Source: UKL13-2 sp040379385 (GTDB lineage Bacteria; Pseudomonadota; Gammaproteobacteria; Burkholderiales; Usitatibacteraceae). Taken from it: a stretch of 10,829 nt of DNA. Where the stretch lies: positions 1-10,829 of the forward strand of contig JBEILF010000081.1 in the NCBI GenBank assembly GCA_040379385.1, read 5' to 3'. The notes under the pieces were generated by a model. The model saw only the letters and a list, made by a program, of their open reading frames with translations, did not search any database and was not told the DNA's origin. Within the stretch, counting starts at the first letter, position 1. Every line of letters starts with the position of its first letter. The position numbers and the translations under genes were made by a program. Of the stretch, positions 1-5,861 are shown one piece after another.

Positions 1-1389
1 CGACGCGACAATTCTGCCCTTCTCGTTGATCGCCGCAGTTAGTCCGGTGTTTGTCGCCCGAACCATCCAGCGCGCGGTCTCGATGGCGCGCATCTGCGAA
101 AACTGCGCGTGTTGATCGGCCGCCAAATACGTGCCGAACCACGCCATGTTGGATAAATTGACCAGCAGCTCCGCCTCCGGTAGCGAACCGGCAATTTCCC
201 AACCGAACGCGTCTTCGTAGCAGATGTTGACCGCAACCCGGTGTCCGGCCAAACGCATCGGTAGTTGTTTTTCTGCGCCGGGGGTAAAGCCACTAAGCGG
301 TATTTTTAGCCACTGATAGACCCACGAAAAAAGCGGCGGTACAAATTCGCCAAATGCCACCAAGTGATGTTTGGCGTACTGTTGGGCCGGTGAAGTACCA
401 AAGGAGACGGCACCGTTGTAGTAGCGCCGGGTACCGTCTGCGGCAGGCGATGTGTCCCAAAACGCAACTCCCAGCAACACCTCACCACCTTGCTCGCGCG
501 CCTTGTCTGCCATCGCCCCAATCACCGTCCGAGGAACATCCTGGAGCATGAACGGCAGGGCTGTTTCCGGCAACACAATCAATTTGCCGCGGCTTTGCTC
601 GACCAGTTGCAGATAGTTTTCCAATGACGCCGCCGCCTGATCTTCGCGCCACTTCAGATCTTGCGGGACGTTACCTTGCGCAAGCGACACCGGCATTGGC
701 GCGCCCGATGGCGAAGACCACTCGTATGCTCCCAACAAAACGCCGCCGATCCAAATGCTTACCCCGCCTATGGTCAAGTACCGCCGCAGCGTTGCATTGA
801 TAATGACGCCTGATAACTTGGCGGGAGCCAGAACAATCGCCCCGGCAGTCGCAGCAAGCAAAAACGAAATACTAAACACACCGAAAACTGGCGCGTAACC
901 CGCAAGCGGAGCCAGTGACAGCGCGGAGGGCGTTTGGGTGTAGCCGAGGATGAGCCAAGGAAAACCGGTGACGAACCAGCCACGAAACATCTCCGCCGCA
1001 ACAAACGTGGTCGGCATCAATAGCAACAGCCGAACGTGCAAAGCCAGCGGCATCTTTGCCTGGAGATAACCGGCGAGCGCCGGAAACAGAGAGAGATAAA
1101 CGCAGAACAGCAAGATCGCCAGCGCAGCCAACGGTGCAGGCATGCTGCCGTAGGTATGCAGACTCACATAGAGCCAAGGGACACCAACTAGGAAAAGCCC
1201 AAGCCCCCAAGAAAAGCCAACCAACGCCGCTCGTCTTGGCGAAGTCGCCCTAACCCACTGCGAAAACAGCACAACCAGTGAAACCACTGCGATCGGCCAT
1301 GCGTAAAACGGCGCAAACGCGAGCACCGCCAATGCTCCGGCAAGCGTCGCCTGCAATGCGTCTACCCAAACGGGGCGTGTATTGCTCAA
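1..1389 (-). CDS. lnt: Apolipoprotein N-acyltransferase, C-terminus cut off by the window edge
   Basis: Inner-membrane enzyme that adds the third acyl chain to the N-terminal cysteine of lipoproteins, the last step of lipoprotein maturation before Lol export. I translated 463 codons without a stop, running off the left edge; about 50-60 C-terminal residues (the last membrane segment) should be missing, judged against the roughly 510-residue E. coli protein. The first ~200 residues are strongly hydrophobic (several membrane helices). The nitrilase-like domain follows from about residue 220 (VSLAQGNVPQDLKW). The catalytic triad is visible: Glu275 in LPETALP, Lys340 in YAKHHLVAFGEFVP and Cys390 in NICYED, close to E267/K335/C387 of E. 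coli. The start is uncertain: no ATG or GTG fits. I prefer TTG at 1389 (weak GAG 6 nt upstream), which gives E. coli-like triad numbering. TTG at 1437 would overlap corC. It is the last gene of the miaB-phoH-ybeY-corC-lnt train, 31 nt after corC. Confidence 0.95.
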   Translation of the reverse strand, partial: MSNTRPVWVDALQATLAGALAVLAFAPFYAWPIAVVSLVVLFSQWVRATSPRRAALVGFSWGLGLFLVGVPWLYVSLHTYGSMPAPLAALAILLFCVYLSLFPALAGYLQAKMPLALHVRLLLLMPTTFVAAEMFRGWFVTGFPWLILGYTQTPSALSLAPLAGYAPVFGVFSISFLLAATAGAIVLAPAKLSGVIINATLRRYLTIGGVSIWIGGVLLGAYEWSSPSGAPMPVSLAQGNVPQDLKWREDQAAASLENYLQLVEQSRGKLIVLPETALPFMLQDVPRTVIGAMADKAREQGGEVLLGVAFWDTSPAADGTRRYYNGAVSFGTSPAQQYAKHHLVAFGEFVPPLFSWVYQWLKIPLSGFTPGAEKQLPMRLAGHRVAVNICYEDAFGWEIAGSLPEAELLVNLSNMAWFGTYLAADQHAQFSQMRAIETARWMVRATNTGLTAAINEKGRIVAS

Positions 1390-1420
1390 TCTTGGCTCGA
1401 AGCGCGCGTAGGCAATGGTC

Positions 1421-2341
1421 CTACGCAGAAGTTTCAATCGCAGGCGGCTTCTCACCGGTTGCTGATTGTTCGTTACTGATCGGCGCAGCCGCGACAAGCC
1501 TTTCTACCATCAACGAGTGAACCTTGCGACTATCTGCGCGCAAGACCAGGAAGCGGAAGCCATCGAAGGAAATCGATTCATTCCGTTTCGGCACGTGCCC
1601 GAAGTGACTGACGACGAGCCCGCCTACCGTATCAAAATCTTCGTCGGGGAAGTTGGATGCAAAGTGCTCATTGAAGTCTTCAATTTCGGTAATCGCTTTG
1701 ACACGATACCGCCCTCCTTTATCAGGCAGGATGTTGTCTTCGGTCTCGTCAAAGTCGAACTCATCTTCAATATCGCCGACGATCTGTTCTATCACGTCTT
1801 CGATGGTGATCAGTCCGGCGACGCCGCCGTACTCATCAACAACGATCGCGATGTGATTACGGTTGGCTTTGAATTCACGCAGCAAAACATTCAGGCGCTT
1901 GGATTCGGGCACGAACACGGCAGGACGCAACATGTCACGAACGTCAAACTCATCCGCGTTGGCGTAGTAGCGCAACAAATCTTTGGCGAGCAGTATACCG
2001 ATGACATTATCACGGCTGTTCTCGAAGACGGGAAAACGCGAATGTGCGGTTTCGATGACGTTGGGAATAAACTCGGTCGGCGCATCCTCGACATCGATCA
2101 TGTCCATCTGTGAGCGCGGAAGCATCACATCGCGTACCTGCATTTCAGAAACCTGCAACACCCCTTCGATCATGGTCAGAGCATCGGCGTCAAGCAGCTC
2201 TTTTTCGAGAGCGCCGTGCAGCAACTCAACTAACTGGTCTCTGTCCTCCGGTTCGCGAAGCAGCAGCGATGACAGTCGTTCCATCAGTGATCGTTTGGGG
2301 GAGTCGTCCATATTCTCAGTTTGCTGTTGCGAAGCCGACAT
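1421..2341 (-). CDS. corC: CBS-pair and CorC/HlyC-domain protein (CorC/YbeX)
   Basis: Cytosolic CBS-domain protein of the YbeX/CorC family, historically linked to Mg2+/Co2+ efflux through CorA and more recently to ribosome maturation. With this start it has 306 residues; the family usually has about 280-300. A leucine-rich N-terminus (ERLSSLLLREPEDRDQL) leads into EGVLQVSEMQVRDVMLPRSQM, the hallmark start of the CBS pair. AHSRFPVF and GILLAKDLL form the first CBS unit and VVDEYGGVAGLITIEDVIEQIVGDIEDE the second. The C-terminal CorC_HlyC domain contains FNEHF and DTVGGLV. Three in-frame ATGs are possible (2359, 2341, 2311) and none has a strong ribosome-binding site. The one at 2359 lies inside a hairpin. 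The one at 2311 (MDDSPKRS) has GAG only 3 nt upstream. I give the middle one, with low certainty. It normally follows ybeY closely; here a 238-bp inserted element separates them. lnt follows. Confidence 0.93.
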   Translation of the reverse strand: MSASQQQTENMDDSPKRSLMERLSSLLLREPEDRDQLVELLHGALEKELLDADALTMIEGVLQVSEMQVRDVMLPRSQMDMIDVEDAPTEFIPNVIETAHSRFPVFENSRDNVIGILLAKDLLRYYANADEFDVRDMLRPAVFVPESKRLNVLLREFKANRNHIAIVVDEYGGVAGLITIEDVIEQIVGDIEDEFDFDETEDNILPDKGGRYRVKAITEIEDFNEHFASNFPDEDFDTVGGLVVSHFGHVPKRNESISFDGFRFLVLRADSRKVHSLMVERLVAAAPISNEQSATGEKPPAIETSA

Positions 2342-2349
2342 TTTAACTG

Positions 2350-2364
2350 ACCACAACATGTGGT
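2350..2364 (-). promoter_or_regulatory. Small hairpin in the corC leader
   Basis: ACCACA (2350-2355) and TGTGGT (2359-2364) form a 6-bp perfect stem with a 3-nt loop, 9-23 nt upstream of the preferred corC ATG. It covers the region where a ribosome-binding site would lie, and the upstream ATG at 2359. It might reduce translation from that ATG, but short hairpins like this also occur by chance. No function is demonstrated. Confidence 0.3.
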
Positions 2365-2390
2365 TTGTGATAGTTTTTCAGCGCGCTGTG

Positions 2391-2410
2391 CTAGCCTGAA
2401 TGTTTCATGG
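2391..2410 (+). repeat. Left target duplication and terminal inverted repeat of the MITE
   Basis: CTAG followed by the 16-bp terminus CCTGAATGTTTCATGG. The partner is at 2617-2636. The two termini differ only at positions 7-8 (TG against CA). Confidence 0.75.
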
Positions 2411-2632
2411 CTCGCCGGTTGCGTAGAAGGACCTTGCCTCTAGGCGATTGGCAAGCCAACTTGGCTCGTTTCTCGCTTGCTGTGGATGCGGGCCACAGGT
2501 TCGCTCGCCGGCGATTGGACGGCAATGTTCCGCCTTGCTGCCGAGGCATAGCTCGCGATGCTGTGGTCGGTCAGGCAAAAAATCGCTTGTCCACTCGTCG
2601 GCTTTCGAACGCGCTCCCATGAAATGTTCAGG
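2395..2632. mobile_element. 238-bp MITE-like element with 16-bp inverted termini and CTAG duplication
   Basis: The left end CCTGAATGTTTCATGG (2395-2410) and the right end, read on the other strand as CCTGAACATTTCATGG (2617-2632), match at 14 of 16 positions. Each is flanked outside by CTAG (2391-2394 and 2633-2636), as expected for a 4-bp target duplication. No credible coding frame lies inside. The interior has nested palindromes, for example TCGCCGGCGA at 2505-2514 and the overlapping pair TTGGCAAGCCAA and AGCCAACTTGGCT around 2448-2466. It sits where ybeY and corC are usually adjacent, and the right CTAG contains the ybeY stop codon. This is the structure of a non-autonomous mini-transposon moved by a transposase encoded elsewhere. 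The parent family is not identified; IS families making 4-bp duplications, such as IS5-type or IS1380-type, are candidates only. Confidence 0.75.
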
Positions 2633-2636
2633 CTAG
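2617..2636 (-). repeat. Right terminal inverted repeat and target duplication of the MITE
   Basis: CCATGAAATGTTCAGG followed by CTAG, the inverted partner of 2391-2410. Bases 2633-2635 are also the TAG stop of ybeY on the minus strand, so the insertion rebuilt the stop codon exactly. Confidence 0.75.
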
Positions 2637-3097
2637 TCGTGGTGTTGATCGTCACCGAGATAGGGATTGCCAACACCGAGCCCAGCCAGAATTTTCACTT
2701 CCAGCGTTTCCATACGTTTTGCATCACGCGGGCTTTCGTGGTCATAACCACCTAAATGGAGGATGCCATGGATACACAGGTGGGCATAGTGGTCTGCCAG
2801 AGTCTTGTGCTGGTCTTTTGCTTCGCGTGCCACCACCGGCGCACAGACAACCAGATCACCCACGAGGACCGGCGATTTTTTCTCGTGGTAGGCAAATGTC
2901 AAGATGTTGGTCGGGTAGTCTTTGCCACGAAAGGCCGAGTTGAGATTGCGGCTTTCTGCCGCATTCACGATGCGCAGCGTGACCTCCGAGCCCGACGCGG
3001 CACTGACCCCCATCAATGCGGTGTTGACCCACTTTCGCAGCCATTGATCGCTGGGAATGTTGGCCAGTCGAGTCACGCGTTGAATGGAAATGGCCAT
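2633..3097 (-). CDS. ybeY: Endoribonuclease YbeY (16S rRNA maturation and ribosome quality control)
   Basis: Metal-dependent single-strand endoribonuclease needed for 16S rRNA 3'-end processing and for late 70S ribosome quality control. The 154-residue product has normal family length. The diagnostic zinc motif HGILHLGGYDH supplies His110, His114 and His120, matching H114/H118/H124 of E. coli. RIVNAAESRNLNSAFRGKDYPTNILTF is the conserved segment before it. The ATG at 3097 is preferred over the GTG two codons upstream because AGG sits 5 nt before it. It lies 117 nt downstream of phoH, a wider gap than is usual for this pair. YbeY and PhoH/YbeZ are functional partners, so the linkage fits. The stop codon falls inside the CTAG flank of the inserted element; the last residues, DDQHHD, look like a natural histidine-rich tail, so the protein does not appear truncated by the insertion. 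Confidence 0.96.
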   Translation of the reverse strand: MAISIQRVTRLANIPSDQWLRKWVNTALMGVSAASGSEVTLRIVNAAESRNLNSAFRGKDYPTNILTFAYHEKKSPVLVGDLVVCAPVVAREAKDQHKTLADHYAHLCIHGILHLGGYDHESPRDAKRMETLEVKILAGLGVGNPYLGDDQHHD

Positions 3098-3171
3098 CGA
3101 CACCTAAGAGCCAAGTACGCTGTAACAAGAAAACACTCGCAGGGACGGGCATTTCCAGCTATTTTTGCCTG

Positions 3172-3197
3172 AAAACGTCCGCCGATAGGCGAGTTTT
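3172..3197 (-). terminator. Possible weak terminator or attenuator between phoH and ybeY
   Basis: AAAAC (3172-3176) pairs with GTTTT (3193-3197), and CGCC (3180-3183) pairs with GGCG (3188-3191) around a GATA loop, with a small internal bulge. Read on the minus strand the structure ends in GTTTTC. It sits in the 117-nt phoH-ybeY spacer. Stem quality is modest, so it could be a partial attenuator, an RNA-processing site, or nothing. Confidence 0.3.
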
Positions 3198-3214
3198 AAC
3201 TTCATCACCAGTGG

Positions 3215-4204
3215 CTACCCGCGGCGCGTGCGAGTGTGAGCATCGTAAGCAGACACAATCGACTGAACGAGTGGATGACGCACTACATCAACCGCCTGGA
3301 AAATGGTGAAGCCGATACCCTGAATCCCGTGCAACGCGTTGCGTGCATCCACCAAGCCGCTGATTTGTCCCGCTTTCAAATCCACCTGCGTGACATCCCC
3401 GGTAATGACTGCCTTGGTGCCGAAGCCGATTCGAGTCAGAAACATTTTCATCTGTTCTGGTGTCGTGTTTTGCGCTTCGTCGAGAATGATGAATGAGTGA
3501 TTGAGTGTTCTCCCGCGCATGAATGCGAGAGGTGCGACTTCAATTTGGTTGCGCTCAAACATCTTGCTCACCCGATCAAACCCAAGCAAGTCGTACAGCG
3601 CGTCATAGAGTGGCCGTAAGTAGGGGTCGACCTTTTGTGATAGGTCACCCGGCAGGAAGCCTAGCCTTTCCCCAGCCTCGACAGCGGGACGGGTCAATAC
3701 AATACGTTTGACCAAATCGCGTTCAAACGCATCCACCGCGCACGCCACGGCGAGAAACGTTTTCCCCGTCCCCGCAGGCCCCACGCCAAAGGTAATGTCG
3801 TGTGACTGGATTTGTTGAAGGTATTGCGCTTGCCGATCGGTGCGGGCACGAAGGTCGGCACGCTTGGTATGTAAGGTGACCGCTTCTACCGCGTTTGCGG
3901 GCCGATTGACGTCTTCTTTCGTCTGCTTTACGAGCCGTCCGCGTTGCACTTCGACGAGCCCAAGCTGGATATCTTCAACCGAGAGATCCGCGCCCGCTTT
4001 TGCATAGAACTGATTTAGCACCTTTGCCGCAACTTCAATCTTTCCGCGCGCCCCGGCCACGGCAAATTTTTCCCCGCGCCGCGAAATGGTGACTTCCAGT
4101 GCTGCTTCAATACGCCGCAAATTTTCATCGAGCGCGCCGCACAGCGCATTAAGCCGCTGGTTATTGACCGGCGTGAATGAAAACTCTATGGAAGGTGATT
4201 TCAT
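3215..4204 (-). CDS. ybeZ: PhoH-family NTPase (PhoH/YbeZ)
   Basis: Cytosolic P-loop NTPase of the PhoH/YbeZ family, which acts with YbeY in rRNA maturation and has RNA-helicase-like features. The 329-residue product is close to normal family length. The N-terminal ~100 residues are a KH-like region (LEVTISRRGEKFAVAGARG). The Walker A motif GPAGTGKT is at 142-149, TRPAVEAGERLGFLPGD at about 171-187, and the Walker B motif FIILDEAQN at 238-246. ITGDVTQVDL gives the sensor-like segment. The ATG at 4204 is the only sensible start; its ribosome-binding site is weak, and a hairpin at the end of miaB lies 13 nt before it. The 11-nt gap to miaB indicates co-transcription and possibly translational coupling. 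Older annotations call this gene phoH and imply phosphate starvation, which the context does not support. Confidence 0.96.
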   Translation of the reverse strand: MKSPSIEFSFTPVNNQRLNALCGALDENLRRIEAALEVTISRRGEKFAVAGARGKIEVAAKVLNQFYAKAGADLSVEDIQLGLVEVQRGRLVKQTKEDVNRPANAVEAVTLHTKRADLRARTDRQAQYLQQIQSHDITFGVGPAGTGKTFLAVACAVDAFERDLVKRIVLTRPAVEAGERLGFLPGDLSQKVDPYLRPLYDALYDLLGFDRVSKMFERNQIEVAPLAFMRGRTLNHSFIILDEAQNTTPEQMKMFLTRIGFGTKAVITGDVTQVDLKAGQISGLVDARNALHGIQGIGFTIFQAVDVVRHPLVQSIVSAYDAHTRTRRG

Positions 4205-4215
4205 CTGTCGCAGAC

Positions 4216-5607
4216 TTAAGCCGCCTGCACGGCGGCTTGGTGTGCTGCGGCGTGAGTGGCGATTTCTCCACGCAACGTGAAATGCATGGCTTTCGTAATC
4301 ACAACATCAACAAACTGCCCAATGAGCCGTTTGTCTGCCGGAAAATTAACGACGCGATTGTTGTCAGTTCGAGCCATGAGTTCTGCGTCATGTTTGCGTG
4401 ATACTCCTTCCACCAATACACGCTGGACGGAACCAACCATTGATTCGGAAATGGCTGTTGATTGTGCTTCGAGCACCTTCTGCATTTTCTGAAGCCGTTG
4501 CAACTTTATCTGTTGGGGCGTTTCATCTATCAAACTCGCTGCCGGCGTTCCCGGTCGACGTGAGTAAACAAAGGAGAATGCCCCGTCGAATTGAATATCC
4601 TCGATGAGCTTCATGCTGCGATTGAAGTCTTCCTCCGTCTCGCCGGGAAATCCGACGATAAAGTCAGTCGAGATCGATATTCCAGGGCGTTTTTCACGCA
4701 ATCGCCGGACGATGGATTTGTATTCCATGACCGTGTAACCCCGCTTCATCAACGCCAGCACGGTATCACTGCCGGCCTGCACGGGTAGGTGCAACTGCGA
4801 CACTAGTTTGGGCAGCTTGGCATAACAATCGATTAATCGTTGCGTGAACTCGAGCGGATGTGAAGTCGTATAGCGAATGCGTTCAATGTTTGGAACAGCA
4901 TTAACAGCAGTCAGTAACAGTGCAAAGTCAGCGTCAGTTTCCTCGCCGCTTTCTGCGTCGATCATTTTCCCCATATAAGCGTTGACGTTTTGACCCAACA
5001 ACGTCACCTCTTTGACGCCTCTTGCGGCGAGACCGCGAATCTCATTGATTACGTCCGCAAGCGGGCGTGAAATTTCTTCTCCGCGGGTGTAGGGCACCAC
5101 ACAAAAACTGCAGTATTTGGAGCAGCCCTCCATGATCGACACAAACGCGGTCGGGCCTTCTACCCGTGCAGGCGGCATATCGTCAAACTTCTCATTTTCT
5201 GGGAACGAAATGTCGACTTGGGGCAGCGATGTTCGTTCCCGGCGTTGAATCATGGCCGGAAGGCGATGGAGTGTTTGTGGTCCAAACACGATATCGACAT
5301 AGGGCGCGCGCTTGACGAGCGCGTCGCCTTCCTGCGACGCGACACAACCACCAACACCAATCAACACCTTCGGATTGGCGTCCTTGAGCTCGCGCAAGCG
5401 CCCTAAGTCCGAGAACATCTTTTCGCTGGCCTTCTCGCGCACCGAACAAGTGTTGAGGAGGATTAAGTCCGCCTCTTCAGCTTTGTCAGTTTTGGTGTAT
5501 CCCTGTGCGGCCTCAAGTAGGTCGGCCATCTTGTCCGAGTCGTACTCGTTCATCTGACAACCGAAGGTCCGAATAAAGACTTTCTTCTGGAATTTTTCTG
5601 TTGCCAC
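4216..5607 (-). CDS. miaB: tRNA-2-methylthio-N6-dimethylallyladenosine synthase MiaB
   Basis: Radical-SAM methylthiotransferase that converts i6A37 to ms2i6A37 in tRNAs reading UNN codons. The N-terminal UPF0004 domain holds the auxiliary [4Fe-4S] ligands Cys17 (RTFGCQMNEYDSDKM), Cys54 (NTCSVREKA) and Cys88 (GVGGCVASQEGD). The radical-SAM cluster motif CSKYCSFC gives Cys162, Cys166 and Cys169, near C157/C161/C164 of E. coli. A TRAM domain closes the protein (about 378-445). From the GTG at 5607 the product is 463 residues, normal for the family. GGAG lies about 7 nt before this GTG. The frame stays open further up to a TTG at 5700, but that would translate the tRNA 3' end and the hairpin, so it is rejected. 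The gene is the first protein gene after the tRNA and is probably read through from the tRNA promoter at least in part. It is unlikely to act on that tRNA, whose anticodon is CAU. Confidence 0.97.
   Translation of the reverse strand: MATEKFQKKVFIRTFGCQMNEYDSDKMADLLEAAQGYTKTDKAEEADLILLNTCSVREKASEKMFSDLGRLRELKDANPKVLIGVGGCVASQEGDALVKRAPYVDIVFGPQTLHRLPAMIQRRERTSLPQVDISFPENEKFDDMPPARVEGPTAFVSIMEGCSKYCSFCVVPYTRGEEISRPLADVINEIRGLAARGVKEVTLLGQNVNAYMGKMIDAESGEETDADFALLLTAVNAVPNIERIRYTTSHPLEFTQRLIDCYAKLPKLVSQLHLPVQAGSDTVLALMKRGYTVMEYKSIVRRLREKRPGISISTDFIVGFPGETEEDFNRSMKLIEDIQFDGAFSFVYSRRPGTPAASLIDETPQQIKLQRLQKMQKVLEAQSTAISESMVGSVQRVLVEGVSRKHDAELMARTDNNRVVNFPADKRLIGQFVDVVITKAMHFTLRGEIATHAAAHQAAVQAA
4218..4238 (-). 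promoter_or_regulatory. GC-rich hairpin across the end of miaB, just before phoH
   Basis: AAGCCGCC (4218-4225) pairs with GGCGGCTT (4231-4238), an 8-bp perfect stem with a 5-nt loop. It lies in the last codons of miaB and ends at the stop codon, 13 nt before the phoH ATG. Only TT follows the stem, so it is not a convincing terminator. It could act as an mRNA-stability or partial attenuation element. Confidence 0.4.
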
Positions 5608-5654
5608 GTTTGCTCCTGGAGACGGTGAATAAACCGGGCAGGTGTCGATGAAAG

Positions 5655-5685
5655 TACGAAGAGCCGCACACAGCGGCTCTTCGTA
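5655..5685 (-). terminator. 13-bp perfect hairpin after the tRNA gene: terminator or attenuator before miaB
   Basis: TACGAAGAGCCGC (5655-5667) and GCGGCTCTTCGTA (5673-5685) are perfect inverted copies around a 5-nt loop. On the minus strand the hairpin begins 5 nt after the encoded CCA of the tRNA and is followed by CTTTCATC, a poor U-tract. It may end most tRNA transcripts and let some pass into miaB, or it may be a processing stem. Confidence 0.6.
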
Positions 5686-5690
5686 GAGTT

Positions 5691-5767
5691 TGGTGGCCAA
5701 TCCCTGATGCGAACAGGGGACCTGCGGATTATGATTCCGTCGCTCTAACCGGCTGAGCTAATTGGCC
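5691..5767 (-). tRNA. tRNA with CAU anticodon (elongator Met, or Ile2)
   Basis: The 77-nt gene folds as a full cloverleaf with encoded CCA. The acceptor is GGCCAAT with ATTGGCC and discriminator A. The D-arm is GCTC, loop AGCCGGTTA, GAGC, with G18 and G19 present. The anticodon loop is ATCATAA (anticodon CAU). The T-arm is CCCTG, loop TTCGCAT, CAGGG. Elongator Met is the likelier identity, and E. coli also carries Met tRNAs beside miaB. tRNA-Ile2 needing lysidine is possible: pair 4-69 is C-G as in Ile2, but pair 5-68 is A-U. Initiator Met is excluded because pair 1-72 is matched and the anticodon stem lacks three G-C pairs. Two odd points: position 58 in the T-loop is C instead of the near-universal A, and position 27 is A opposite C43, a mismatch. 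Confidence 0.93.
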
Positions 5768-5797
5768 TTTAAGTTGCACTATTCCCAAGGGTCGTAA

Positions 5798-5826
5798 ATT
5801 ATGGCGTTTCTTGGGCTTTTTGGCAA
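5798..5826 (-). promoter_or_regulatory. Sigma-70 promoter for the tRNA (and probably the miaB train)
   Basis: On the minus strand, -35 TTGCCA (5826-5821), a 17-nt spacer and -10 CATAAT (5803-5798). Transcription would start near 5790, about 23 nt before the mature tRNA 5' end, leaving a short leader for RNase P. Elements and spacing are close to consensus, and the position fits. The 94 nt between the peptidase stop and the tRNA hold nothing else that I recognise, including no clear terminator for the peptidase gene. Confidence 0.6.
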
Positions 5827-5861
5827 CCACGGCGTATGGCGAGAAAAGGCTACATACAAGT

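Noticed and set aside
1466..2113. 215-codon open frame on the plus strand, antisense to corC
   Set aside because: It is a frame shadow of a well-recognised CBS-domain gene, with no ribosome-binding site or family resemblance.
2405..2676. Short open frames inside the ybeY-corC element on both strands
   Set aside because: They overlap one another, have low-complexity composition, run through the inverted repeats and resemble no transposase.
5608..5700. N-terminal extension of miaB to a TTG at 5700
   Set aside because: It would translate the tRNA 3' end and the 13-bp hairpin. The GTG at 5607 has a good ribosome-binding site and gives the family-typical N-terminus.
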